NCBI GenBank assembly: GCA_013397455.1
Contig: VYZB01000218.1
Coordinates: 483,408-547,407, forward strand
Length of the DNA: 64,000 nucleotides
Origin: Crotophaga sulcirostris
Taxonomy: Eukaryota; Chordata; Aves; Cuculiformes; Crotophagidae
Direction of reading: 5' to 3'
Position numbers and translations under genes: made by a program. Shown here piece by piece: positions 1-11,648 of the stretch. The notes below the pieces were generated by a model, which was not told the DNA's origin, did no database searches, and saw only the letters and a list, made by a program, of their open reading frames with translations. Position 1 is the first letter of the stretch. Each line of letters begins with the position of its first letter.

Positions 1-440
1 CCCCATGCAGCACTCCAGGTGAGGTCTCACAAGAGCAGAGTAGAGGGGGAGAATCACCTCCCTCAACCTGCTGGTCACACTTCTTTTGATGCAGCTGAGG
101 ATATAGTTGGCTTTCTGGGCTGCGAGCGCACATTGTCGGCTCATGTTGAGCTTCTCATCCATCAGCACACCCAAGTCCTTCTCTTCAGGGCTGCTCTCAA
201 TCCATTCTCCGCCCAGCCTGTATTTGTGCTTGGGACTGCCCTGATCCAGGTGCAGGACTTCAGTAAACTTCATAAATGGTTTGCCAAGTCCCACCTCTCA
301 AGCCTGTCAAGGTCTGTTCTGGATGGCATCCCTTTCCTCATGCATATCAACTACATCACTCAGTTTGATGCCATCTGCAAACCTGCTGAGGGTACTCATG
401 GTCCCACTGTCTATGCCACTGATGAAGATATTAAATAGTA
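1..440 (-). mobile_element. CR1 LINE fragment
   Basis: Matches the CR1 coding-strand region in reverse: the stretches around 60-200 (reverse of the 'DLGVL' / 'LNMSQ' part), 240-300, and 300-430 (reverse of the RT 'FADDTKL' and 'VLFNIF' part) are recognisable. The copy is degraded. Its 5' truncation lies near 440, and the 3' part continues beyond the left edge. It sits in GPM6B intron 2, antisense to CR1 and sense to the gene. Confidence 0.9.
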
Positions 441-634
441 TTGCTCTTAATATAAACAGGTTAAGCAGAATATACACCCTGGTTCTTTGTGTGTAAACAC
501 CAAAAAAAACACCAAGAGCTGTTGGACAAACAAGCAACCCAATACTCGGGGATGGAGACTGAGGTTGGAATTCATCTCTACTCAGTTAGCATGAGGCAGT
601 TATGAGGAACAAAGGAAATGGGAGGCATACTTAC
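1..634 (-). other. GPM6B: GPM6B intron 2, proximal part
   Basis: Intron following the TM1 exon, starting with gtaagt at 634 and running off the left edge. It holds a CR1 fragment (about 1-440) only about 200 bp from the splice donor. Nothing else is recognised in the remaining part. The next coding exon, with the second transmembrane segment, must lie outside the window. Confidence 0.85.
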
Positions 635-821
635 ACTTCACTCAGCAAAGCATGGTCACTGGCAGTCGTGGAGAAGTGTTGCTCAAGGATAGACACGGTT
701 CCCGTAAGCGCCACATGGCCACAGCCACAAAACAACGCTACCCCCGAGAAGCAGAGAATGGTTGCCACAAGCGAAGCATATGGCACTCCTCCTAGGCACT
801 TAATGCAACATTCAAAGCAAC
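635..821 (-). CDS. GPM6B: GPM6B coding exon with first transmembrane segment (187 nt)
   Basis: Internal coding exon of neuronal membrane glycoprotein M6-B, a four-pass PLP/DM20/M6 proteolipid of neuronal and glial plasma membranes. Read on the minus strand it gives GCFECCIKCLGGVPYASLVA, then a hydrophobic stretch ending FCGCGHVAL, then an extracellular start TGTVSILEQHF and end DHALLSEV. The cysteine cluster C-x2-CC-x2-C matches the acylated N-terminal cysteines of PLP. The first transmembrane helix is about residues 33-55 of the cassette-less protein. The acceptor is a pyrimidine tract ending tgcttag, just above 821. The donor is gtaagt at 634-629. The first two bases complete a Gly codon begun upstream, and the last two start a Val codon finished in the next exon, outside the window. 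The 187-nt length equals that of PLP1 exon 2 (family knowledge). M6-A differs at several of these positions, so M6-B is the better assignment. The frame stays open upstream into the pyrimidine tract, but that part is intronic. Confidence 0.96.
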
Positions 822-1719
822 CTAAGCAGAAGAGAGAAAGCAAAAGAAACATTATGAGCAAAAAGCAAATTATAAGGAAAAGAATATCTGTCCTTAACTC
901 GGTAAAAGCCACAGGGACTAAAAGGCCCAAGCATTGACATGCTAAGCAAAAAATCCATAGGTGGTGCAAGACAGCATCACCCTCTAAAGCAGTGACCTAC
1001 AGATCTGTTGGTATGGACTCAAAGCCCAGAAAGTGGGCTGAGTGCTCCTATCTTTACAGGATCAAGAGGAGATCGATGAGACAGCCTATGAAATGGAAAA
1101 AGAAAAAAAAATTCAGTCGTCTAAAGTCATCCATTGCGATTCAGCGGCTCACACAGAGCTCACCACGTTTCATCATTACTAATGGTTGGAACATCAGCTA
1201 TGCTGGCACCATTGAAGTGGCCAGAGAAGGAAATACTCAAGGCAATGAAGCCTTTTGGAAAAGTAAAAGATAATTTCCACTTTCATTGGAAGAGGAATAC
1301 ATTTAAGTCTCCAAAACCTAATTACCCTACACTCTCCCATTGCTCCTGAGCATCTTTTTGTATAAATCCATATACAGTTGTAGGGATACAGATATTTTAA
1401 CAACAGAAAAATTGAATGGGGGCAAAGAGTAGCAATTTTTATCGAGGGCAGTGAGATGAACCTGCATGACAGAGACAATACATTTCCAGCTTTATAGGAT
1501 ACACTGGATTTACAGTGATCCCTCAATAGTCTACAGTAGCATAATCATGGTTTTAGTGAAATGTATCACTTAAGCAGTCTGAGTTAACAAGACACCCCCC
1601 AGAACTGCTGCTCTACAAACCCTGTAATAAGGAGGTTGCAGCTGAACTGCCAGGTTCCTCGCGACCACGCGGCCGAAAAACCCATCTGGCTGCAGAGCTG
1701 GGAAATGTAAATCGGAAAC

Positions 1720-1950
1720 AAACACAGCTTTTAACTGCACTATAATGGTAATGGCAATCCATACCAATTCATTACTTCAGGGTGATGGCATTAAGCTGTC
1801 TCCATTAATGTGCATTTCATACAACTGCGCAAAACACAAGCCATTAAGGCAACGCTTAATGGAGCGACCAACGTTGCACGTTGCAGGAACAGCCTGCTGC
1901 TTCTATGGGAAGGTGTTAAATGGACAAAGCATTTGAAGGCAGGGAGACAG
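1720..1950. promoter_or_regulatory. Candidate conserved non-coding element in GPM6B intron
   Basis: Non-repeat stretch with several ATTA/TAAT cores (tccattaatgtgcatttcat, ggcattaagctgtc, aggcaacgcttaatggagcg) and an inverted pair acgttgcacgttgca. Composition resembles vertebrate enhancers, but conservation was not tested. Confidence 0.2.
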
Positions 1951-4386
1951 CTGGTGAGTACGTACATCACATCTTCTCACCCCAAAAATTCCTCATGAAG
2001 ATCAGCAAGTCTCCAAATGAGACAAGTTCATTTTTATTGCCCTCCCTTTCCCACTAATGAATGAGCTGCAGAGCAGCCACTTCCATGAAGCACTGGGGAA
2101 TAATATACTTTCCCATTTCATAAGTGGGAAAGTCTCTTTTTAGTGAGTCACTAGCAAGTGTCCTAGTCAGGTTTAAGCAGTTATCACCACCAAAATGACT
2201 TATGAAATGCCACTTCGCTAATCGCAGAAAAGATTTAATTGTACAGAAAACAAGCCTGGGAAGCTTTTACAGTCAAGCCCACAGCTGGAGTCTGTTCAGT
2301 AGGAACTATCTTCACGACAAAAACACTGCCAAATGAACAAACACTGGAACTTAGCAGTGACAGGGCAAACAAAATCCAAATGCACCCTACCCTATCAGAG
2401 GAGATAATCTCTAGTTTTCATTCTACCACAGAGGTCCAGAGTTGAGATCAGACACCAGACCTTGCAGAGCGGTCCTCTGCTTTGGGAAATCTGCCTGAGC
2501 ACATCTCACAAGCCACATGCAATGGCAGTTGTACATGTGAGGCTGGCTCGCCTCCGCAGCATCTGCTCCTGAGTCAGGCCCAAACCTCTGAAAGTTAATC
2601 CAAGGAACGCTTGCACCTGGCGCAGGATTATCAGTGAAGGATTACTGAAGAGTAACCATGCTCTGATCCAACAGGCAACGATCAACACACATGTGGCCAA
2701 AGCCCAGCACAAAATGAACAGCCTTTTGGGCAGCACTCCTGAAGGAGAAGGTGACTAAGCACTTGACCATTTCTTGGTGAAGAGGAGGTTGATCACCTAA
2801 TCATGCTCATACACAGATTGCTTAGCAGAAGGATCCCATAAAAGACAGGAAATAAAACCAGTTGGAAGCAAAGCCAAGGGACTGACAAGGTCTGAAAGAA
2901 AAACTGCTGGTTTCAAAAAATGGGGGCAGCCTGCTTGACAAAAGTAAAAATTGGTGTAGGACCAGGACTGATGATTAACCCCTCCAACTAGGTACCTGTC
3001 CTCCCAGTACCCCACACCACACAGTCAGCTTCCCAGGTCACCAGCAGAACATCTGCCCTGGAGAGTCTGTTAGATCCTTTATCTGAACACATGGCAGTAC
3101 CTTCCACTAAATTACAGATCCTTGAAAACTGCCAAAGGGCAAACCCCTCTCACCTTCTAGCAACTGGCAGCTGCCCTTAGCCTCTTTGTGGCCATGCTCT
3201 TTATGTCTTCCTCTACAGCCCAAGGAAAAAGGCATCACAGTATCTGAGTGGCCTTCATCTTATCAGGGCAGACCACAGTCAAGAGATGCTCTAAGAGGTG
3301 TCTAAAGCAACCACATTATTTTGAGTAAGACGGAAAAAACCTCCGAAACGCAGAACTGCAGAAACCTTCGCACCAAGACAAACGCAGACAGGGAAACTGC
3401 GCGCTACCAGTTTGCAAGCACAAGGAAGCATCCCAAACCAGCACATTTCCAAGAGACAGCATCCATCCATACAGAGTCTTTCTGCACCTAAATTGACAGC
3501 AGAGCTGCACAGCCTCCTGCCAGAGGGTAACTAACTGCGGGACACAATCTGATCACAGTGCTGGGGTTGCCAGACCCCCCACAGATCCCACTGTGAATGC
3601 TCTTTATGAGAGGCTTAAATCCATGCCTAGCCTGAGCAATATGGTTGGTTTTATAATTTTGTTTTAAAGCAAGCCTAATCCAGTATTGCCAAAGGCAGTT
3701 TTCAAAACCAGCTAAAATCTGAGGCTCATCGAGCACTAAGATATGCTTACCAGACTTCCCAAACAAGCACTGAAGCAAATCAGAGGATTTCCAGAAAAAA
3801 CAATTAAAGCTTTCCAGGAAACCTGCTTTATTCTCTGTCTGTAACCTCAAGTCAGTAAATATCTTCCTACATTACAACTGAAAACCCATGACGACGTTTA
3901 CCCAGTTCATGTTCACAAAATAACTTGCCAACACACTGATGACAACTGCAGGCTGAAGGCCTGTGAACTCAAGGGGACAAAAATAAGTAGTATTAAAATA
4001 AATTTATTCCTGATTTTCTGCTACTTTTTAATTTCCACATGGCCAACACGCTGAACTTTTCAGCTGTATATCCACTTCCAACACAACAGTGCAAAACAAT
4101 TTAAATATGAAACTGTACAGCACAAACACACATCACTGCATCTCCTCTTTCAATGGCCATTTTGTGCAAGGCATCACTAGAACCTTTTGTGCAACTCAGC
4201 AGAATAAAAACATTTTTTGTCCTCAGGCTGGAGAGCAGCAGTTGCCATGGAGGCAGGTTAATAACAGCCCAATGATTTGCCCAGAGCTGCCTGTGATCTT
4301 GGCTACAGATTTAACACACTCTCAGAAGGAGGCCAGCTAAAACAAGGACCGAGATTATTCTCCAGGGAATGAATGCTATTAAACAT

Positions 4387-4399
4387 ACACACACACACA
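4387..4399. repeat. (CA)n microsatellite, short
   Basis: Thirteen bases of alternating A and C within GPM6B intron sequence. Confidence 0.8.
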
Positions 4400-5117
4400 A
4401 ATATTCTTGCTAAAGGACAAAAATAAAGGGAAGAGAAAAAACAGGAACCGGCTATTCTTTTAATCTCCCGGAAACTAACAGTCACAGGAAATTGGTAAAG
4501 GATGAACCTACATATGTACACAAATCGGCAATCGGTTGCTTAATGTACGAAGAACAATTACACAATCCACCCAACAGCATACATGCTACTGCATATATGC
4601 AGGAGCTTAGCCATTCAATTTCCCATGTCAAATGGCAATTGTGTTGCTAAACCTTCTTTGGTACTTTAAGTACGGCTTTAAGATTTAAACTCAGAAAAGC
4701 AAGGTAATGCAGAATTAAAGGAAAGTGGTCTAAAAAAAAATAAAAAGGAATTCTGAGACTCTTAACTCATCCCACTAAGCTCAAGATGCAGTGGAACGAC
4801 AATATCTGTGCTTTGGAAATGGCAAAAGACAATACACTGGGATCAGGTAGCTGTTTTGAGTATTCCCAGGGCTTGCTCTAGGAAGTTCACACATCAGCTC
4901 TTGAAGCCCAGATTTAAAAAGCTGAGATAGACACATGTTCACAAAGCTGCTCTTCAGAGAACCATACAAAACATGATGTAAGTGTAGAGCATCCACACCT
5001 CCTGGACAGAAAGCCAGTTGGTCCTCTCATGTCCCCAACTCCTCCTAGGTTTAACTAGTGCTGCAGTGTATCTCAGGTAGGAACAACTGATCTCACTGTC
5101 AAGGTCACTATGGAACC

Positions 5118-5132
5118 AAAAAAAAAAAAAAA
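5118..5132. repeat. Poly(A) tract, 15 nt
   Basis: Uninterrupted run of A on the plus strand in a GPM6B intron; not adjacent to a recognisable retroposon. Confidence 0.85.
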
Positions 5133-6953
5133 GGAACAAAGAAAATCTGAAAATCTGAAAGGAAGCTTGAAAAGCTCTCCGTTACAGGGAAGTAAACCTC
5201 CAGGCTCCCATGGTCATTATTTTGAGTTACTTCCCACTCTCTCTTCCTTAGAAGTTTCACCTGTCTTGCTGTTCTGAAGGATGAAGCAATGTGCACCATT
5301 TTTTTCCTCAACACTTACTTCCTGTAATTTTGTAATGCATTTTTAGAAGTCCTGGCATGTTGGACACCTGTCGAGATAATATGTGGTAGAAATTACATGG
5401 CATGTTCCAACACAGAACCACAATCTCTGTTGGCTTCAGCACCACAGTTCAGGGACCATGCGTGGAGGAAGGGTTTAAACGAAAAGAAGGTTGCAAGGTA
5501 ACGTCTTAAATGCAGCCATGGCACGTAAATCGAGCTCATTATACATCCACGACAGCCTGGTGTTCAGGGCATTACTCCCAATTCACAAAGAAATGTGAGA
5601 GGAGAACTCAATCCTCTACATTCACCTCCTGTTTTCCCAGTGCTGAATATTATCCAATACTAAGCGTGCATAATATCACCAGAGCTGTAAACCACCATGA
5701 ATCCTTGTCAAAGAATGAACTTTATGTCAACGAAAGCAAATGCCAATCTTATTTTCTGCCACTTACTGTATTTTTTTAAATCTCCATTCTGAATGGTTTA
5801 TGCATGCTAGGATGTACATTTTCATACCTTACAGCAAGACTGACAGCTATGGGGAAGCAGTGAGGGATGTGGGAACACAAATACCTCAGAAGCAAAAATG
5901 GAATTTACCTCCTTCTTCCCTGTGTGAGAATAAGTCAGTACCTGGCAGTAAGATAACTTCACTTCTCACGTCTACACCCCACACCAGTAGCCATGGATCA
6001 GTGGCAATATAAAATAAGATAAAAAAAATAATCTTACAAGGGCAAGTTTAAAGCTTGTGACAAATTTCTCTCCACATTTTAACAAAGGCACTAAAATAAA
6101 AAGGCTGTGTGTTAGATCACTTCGAAGTCTTGGTTGAAGCTCTATCCATACTTATTCCTGTTCATCTTAAGTTTTGCTGATTTACAAAATATGACATAAA
6201 ATTAAAATGTCTGTTATTAATTACAATAAATGCTCACTCAACAGACTTTTGGATTCAGTACATTAAACAAGTGAAGAGCTCAAACAGAGGAAATTCTTTA
6301 TCTTCCTCAAAAAAAGCTCTTCAAACTCTTCTACAGAAAACTTCCTTTCAAGTTCAGCTTTCCTAATTTTGCCTTTTTGTCCTCTGCAAATCAGAAGGCG
6401 TGAAATTGTTATATTAAAAATCAGCTATTCATGAGAGCCAGAAAACTTAATGCAAGGGTACTTTAGTCTAGCCAGATCAATAGTCTCCTCCCCTGCATTC
6501 GCATATCCCCCTCTTTCAGACTTGTAAATCAATAAATAGTTCTTCCTCGCCAGCATAGGGTCTGTGACAGAGAAGACGTGACCTTGGGAGACTGAAGACA
6601 TCAGGGCTGCCACAAGGAATCAGACCTGAAATCCAGCAAGACCACCATCCTCATCCTTCACAGTGGCAAAAGATGCCTCATTCAAGCGAAACCCAGTGAG
6701 ATCTGGGGTAGTTTGATCAATGTAGCAAGTCTCATTCTGGTCTCTACTATTTAAGAGCTACTAGAAGAACACGTAGGTCCTTTCTGAAGGTTACGAGTAC
6801 TAATTTTAACTTCTCCAGATATTCTTGGTACTTAGAAGAAATATTTGGTTTGAGCACTGTCATATAGCTAGTTCCCCACTTCTGAGAAGGCATTCATTCT
6901 CCATTACCATTTTAACCCTGACATCTTTAAACTTCATTAGATGCTTCCATATT

Positions 6954-7051
6954 GGGGATGTGGTCTAGTGGTAGACATAGCAGGGCTGGATCAATGGTTG
7001 GATTCGATGATCTTAAAGGTCTTTTCCAACCAAAACCATTATATGATTCTT
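6954..7051 (+). mobile_element. CR1 LINE 3' tail
   Basis: Short CR1 3' end with the hallmark segment reading tggttggattcgatgatct, then cttaaaggtcttttccaacc, closing with a decayed ATTCTATG-type tail (catt atatgattctt). Preceded by the usual gtggtctagtggtagac part. About 100 bp, heavily 5'-truncated. Confidence 0.92.
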
Positions 7052-10000
7052 GTGTAGCAGAGAACTAAAAATCCTTCCTCGTGCCTCCTGTGCTGGAACC
7101 AGCCAAAGAAACCAGGACAACTGGTTCACACTGAGAACAAGCTTCCCACAGTCTGGAAGCACCTCTAGCAGATCCCTTTTTAAATCCACAAAGCACCAAG
7201 TACCTCTGTGGTACTATATGAGTAGAGATAATAAGCTGCTCCTGAAGACTCCAGCAAATATAGTGTAAGCACAGGTTTAAAGTCAAGCACATTTTTTCTA
7301 AGATGATTAACAAAAAAAGTACAAAACAAACACCATTGCAGAGGTTATCAATGTTCATCAACAGCAAAAGCTGAAGTTTTTTCCATTTCCTAAAGAAAAC
7401 ATGACATTCAAATTGGAGAAAATGTTGTTTTATCAAGGCAGGATTTGTCTCTTCTGGATGCTGTTAAATGACACAGAGAAGACTAAAAACAGACAGTAGT
7501 AAACATAATCTCCCTTTTTCTTCAAATCTCAGGCCCAAACCAGCACTTCTTACAGGAAAGAATTAGCATTCCCACTGCAGGAATCAAACCTGTTTCATTT
7601 GAGGACAGATGATCTGAATTGGTCTTTTACAGCCCTTATCTAATTTATCTTTAAATTTATTGAAATACACACACTCCCCCACCTACATCATTCCCAGTCT
7701 CATTAAGCTCACAGGTGTTCTGAAAGCATCTTTTTCAGACACTGCATTCTATGAAACACGAATCACTACATCCATGCCCATTGCAAGCGTCCATCCCAGG
7801 CATTTGCTTTGAGAGAGCAAGGACTCAGACCAGTATGGGAAGAATGCTGCTGCTCCATGAGACAGTGGGACAAGAGAATTGCTCTTGTCTAGCTTCATTG
7901 CTCTTGGATAAAGGTCAGACAAAACCTTGTTTACATTAACTCATGTCTTCTCTGTTTTACTTTTGGCCTATGAAACAGAGAAAACACAGCAGAAGAAAAA
8001 TACCAAATTTATACTTCGGAAAAGGCCTTACTTCAAAGAGGTTTATATAGGAAACCTTGAGGACGGATATTTTTTAGCTGTAAGCTACTTCTGCAGAAAA
8101 AAAATAAATTGGTGATTTAAAAAGAGACTTCTCACATAAGGCTCAAGTAGTATTGATATTAGCTTTGGCATTACTCCTCCTGGAGACTTGCTCTAGTGAT
8201 TTACTACCCAAAATAACCCTTGGGACTTTTGCACAGCCTGAGAAATGTGGAAGGGCTCATTGACACACAGAGCTCAAAGTGCAAAAACACTGCACAAGCA
8301 CGGGCAGCCTCTGGTCCAAGCTGTGGCTGTAACTCACAGCTGAAACATCAACAACTTACTGCTCAATGTGCATTAAGACCTTCCTCCTTTTTGCCCTCAC
8401 TTCCCTAATTTTTGCCTTCTTGGACAAACAATCACTAGGGTCAACACGCAAGAACTTCTGCTTCAGCAGGTGTCAACCAAGGTGATTATTTTGGACAAAG
8501 TCAAGCCAAAGAGGTAAAACAGGTGGGCAGACTGCCAAAAATATTAAAGTGCCTGAAGGACTAGCCAAGATCACTAGGGGAGGTCCAAAAGCACCTAAGC
8601 ACTTCAGTCCCATGGGCTAATTCAGCAGTTCTGCAAGACCTTCTGTAAGGACATTTGGGTTTCCTTAATTCAGTCATCCTCCAGGCCCACCTGTATTTGC
8701 CTGACACCATTTTTAAAGCAAACTTTACTTATTCAAAGGTGAGTACCTTACCTGGAAGACTGGAGTTGAGACTCTTAGCTCCACCTTTCTGGCAGCTGTA
8801 ACTCACCTCACTCCCCATCAGCCTTCCACACTCAGCAGGATTGCAAGACTTTTGCCACACTGGATTTCAGCAACCGCTAGGGACTGCTTCCCCAGTTGAC
8901 TCCTCCCTAGCTACAAAGAAGCAAACAGAAACACAACCTCTCTCTCCTTAGAGCTGAGGGCCAAAACCAGCACGTGTGGGGATTTCTGCCTGGCAGATCT
9001 AAGATTTGGAAGGTAATTCTCCATTTCAGAGATAACTGGAGCTGCCAAGATCTTCCGAGATGTTTACCTAACTATGAGACCAGAGAAGCAGTAAAACAGC
9101 TGAACCACAACTGCAGAAGTCTTTTGCCCTACAACAGCTTTTGTGTAGGTATTTCCCCAGTTCAGTCCCCATCACATTGTTTGCAAAATTTAAGTTCACT
9201 TCAGTAAGGAAGCAGGCTGTTTCAAGTAAGATACTCCACATACACATGCCCTTATGTGCTCAGAAGGCAGCCGAAATGTCTCCTAGCATCTGGGGGAAGC
9301 AAGTTTTAAAAAAAAAAAAAAGATTCCCATAAAGCAAACAACACCCACCCAGCCTGGAAGAACGCCTACAGCTAAGCTCATATTAAACAACCATTGCTAA
9401 GCTTCTCTTACTAAAGAAAAAGACGGTACTTTGCTTCCTGGCGAAAAAAAAAAATGTTTTAGGCATTTTGAAAGGCTCATTAAGCTTGCAGGTGTTCTGG
9501 GGATGTCTTGGCTCCAGCACTACAGTGAATATCCCACACTGACACTTCCCTTATTGCTCAAGTGGTGGATTAAAGCTTAAGACAGGGAAGGGAGATCATG
9601 TTGTACATGGAAACCCTGGAGAAGAGGTAGACGCCTCAAGGACTGCCATGGGGCTGCTCCGCTAGTGATGCCCCTTCAGACACTCCTAGAGGAGTTAAAG
9701 TAGAAATATCCACACTGCAAAGCCACCCAAGAAATAATATGGCTTGTCAAAGAAACAGAAAGTTTATCTCAGACAGTAGCCAATGCCACCCAGCAGTGGG
9801 GAGCTGTATGCCAATACCAAAGGGAGGCATGTTACAACTGTGACTTGTGTTGTGACTGAACTGACATTTTCCCTCCAATCTAAGGGAAAGGAGCACAGAC
9901 CAGTATTTTCAACATGGCTAATCCATCACTGGTAGATTAGTCCTCCTCAAGACCTGTTCGAAGCAGTTTAATTTCTGTCTAGAAACCTTTTAATTTCTTT

Positions 10001-11528
10001 AAGTGCAGCCATTTAAAGCACTTTCCCTTGAATTGGCATTTCAGGGCTTTGTGGGGGATCTTTCTGCACCCCATCAGCAAGAACAGTTTCATCTTCAACT
10101 TCTCCATAATGGGCACCATATTTACCTACATGTTATTTCAAGAGGTTTCCCAATGCAGCCTGCATAGGGTTCAGTTGCCCAAACAAGGGCTTCTAGCACC
10201 ATTTTAGGTGCCAGACTCCCAGCTGCTGCGACAGAAGGCCGCGCGTCTCCTCTGCGCCCTGGCTCATCTGTGCCAGCATATACGTACATGTCTCATCACT
10301 GGAGACAGCTGGCAGGGCACAAGACCCCAGCAACCACGCACCTGGCCTGCTCCCTCTGTGTCCTCCTTCCCAGGAAGGCAGCATTCATTATCTGTCACTC
10401 CTTCCTGAACAATTTCTCCTTCATATAAAATATCCCACGTGCACTGATCTGAAGTTTTAGAAGGTCTTCTGGCAGCACCGAGTCTGTCACCAGGTCATTT
10501 ATAGTAAATTATGGCCAAAATTAATACTGATACTGCAGACAGAGATCATGATTTGCAACCTAAGTATTTGGCAAAAAAAAAAAATAAAGCCATTCTGAAA
10601 TATGTAAACATTTGAATCCTAAAGAGCAAATATGCGAAAATATAATGGAAAAGGGAAGGATTAGGCAGCAGGCTTTGGTGAATATGTCCCTGCAGTAGCT
10701 GTTAAAGTCTCTGATGCGGAGGCAGGCATCTCCAGCAAACAAGCTGTCAAGCAGGCTTCAGTCAATCAGCTCCATAAAGAGAAGAGGATTGCTGGATAGA
10801 GCTAGCTGCAAATGCTATCTCTGAGCATTTATATCCTTTACAGTGTTAGCCCTCAATCAGACTAGAATTTTCCAATGCAATCAATTGTGCTTGATTTCAG
10901 AAGCCTTTCTGAGATGTTTCAAAGCTAAATTCTCCACAAACTCTGAAAATGAAGCTTCAGGAAAACAAAATAGAATCTTTTTGAGGTCTCAAACCAGATT
11001 TCGAAAGGACGAACATGTGGAATCACCAAATCATTTTTACAGCCTCATCTGAAATCCTCCTTTTGATTCCAATATATGCACTTACTGCTTCTAGCAAGGG
11101 AAAAATGCAAACAAAACCATGGAATATTGTCTAGGAACCATATTGCAAGAGAACCATAAATCAGATGTGCTGTCACTGCTTTAGTGTCAATTACTGCATT
11201 TGTGGCTGATGAGTCTGACAGATTCACCTGCATTCAAAACACATACTACGCTGTGTCGCCTGTAAACAGTTTTGAAGCAATCGGGCAGCACAGTTAAAAA
11301 GGAGGTGTCTCTCACTACACATTGGTTTTTTTTTTCAAGTATTAAAAACCAAATTTAAATTTATGTCAAGTATTCACGTGAAAGAAGTAGACTCCTTATA
11401 GCCTTAACAATCAAACCAAGAAAAACAGAACATTTATCTTAAATTGTTAGGACTAGTGCAAAGCATTAAGTTCATGCTACTACCATTTCTGAACTCTCCA
11501 TTTCCCTTTCACCCAGCCCTTTATTTAC

Positions 11529-11648
11529 CTTGAATCCCCAAAGGACTAACATTGCCTCTCAATGCTGGCACATGATGGTACCGGTGTGGCCTTGAACTGC
11601 TGTACATCCAGTGGTACCTGCCAATTTCCATTTCTGGTCTGGTGATCA
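11529..11648 (-). CDS. GPM6B: GPM6B alternative cassette exon (120 nt, 40 codons)
   Basis: In-frame optional exon between exon 1 and the TM1 exon. Translation after the split first codon begins VITRPEMEIGRYHWMY and continues SSSRPHRYHHVPALRGNVSP, ending LGIQ. The block MEIGRYHWMY is the signature of the long M6-B isoform in mammals, and the mammalian insert is also 40 residues (recalled, not searched). The second half is only loosely similar to what I recall of the mammalian exon, keeping spaced Y, H, V-P, L and S-P-L. The acceptor is ttggcag before the exon, with a short, purine-interrupted pyrimidine tract. The donor is CAAG followed by gtaaat. Both junctions are phase 1, so inclusion adds 40 cytosolic residues (His/Arg/Tyr-rich) before the acylated cysteine cluster without a frame change. 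Introns of about 7.3 kb (upstream) and 10.7 kb (downstream) flank it. Confidence 0.9.

Larger units (their letters stand above)
822..11528 (-). other. GPM6B: GPM6B intron between cassette exon and TM1 exon
   Basis: About 10.7 kb of non-coding sequence with gtaaat donor (11528 side) and tgcttag acceptor (822 side). It contains a short CR1 3' tail at 6954-7051, a short CA run at 4387-4399, poly(A) tracts (for example 5118-5132), and an AT-rich stretch near 1720-1950 listed separately. I found no other exon with a plausible frame and splice sites on either strand. Confidence 0.8.

Noticed and set aside
822..969. Extension of the GPM6B TM1 exon into the upstream hydrophobic frame
   Set aside because: The extra hydrophobic residues are simply the translated pyrimidine tract of the acceptor; the AG at 823-822 and the phase fit mark the real boundary.
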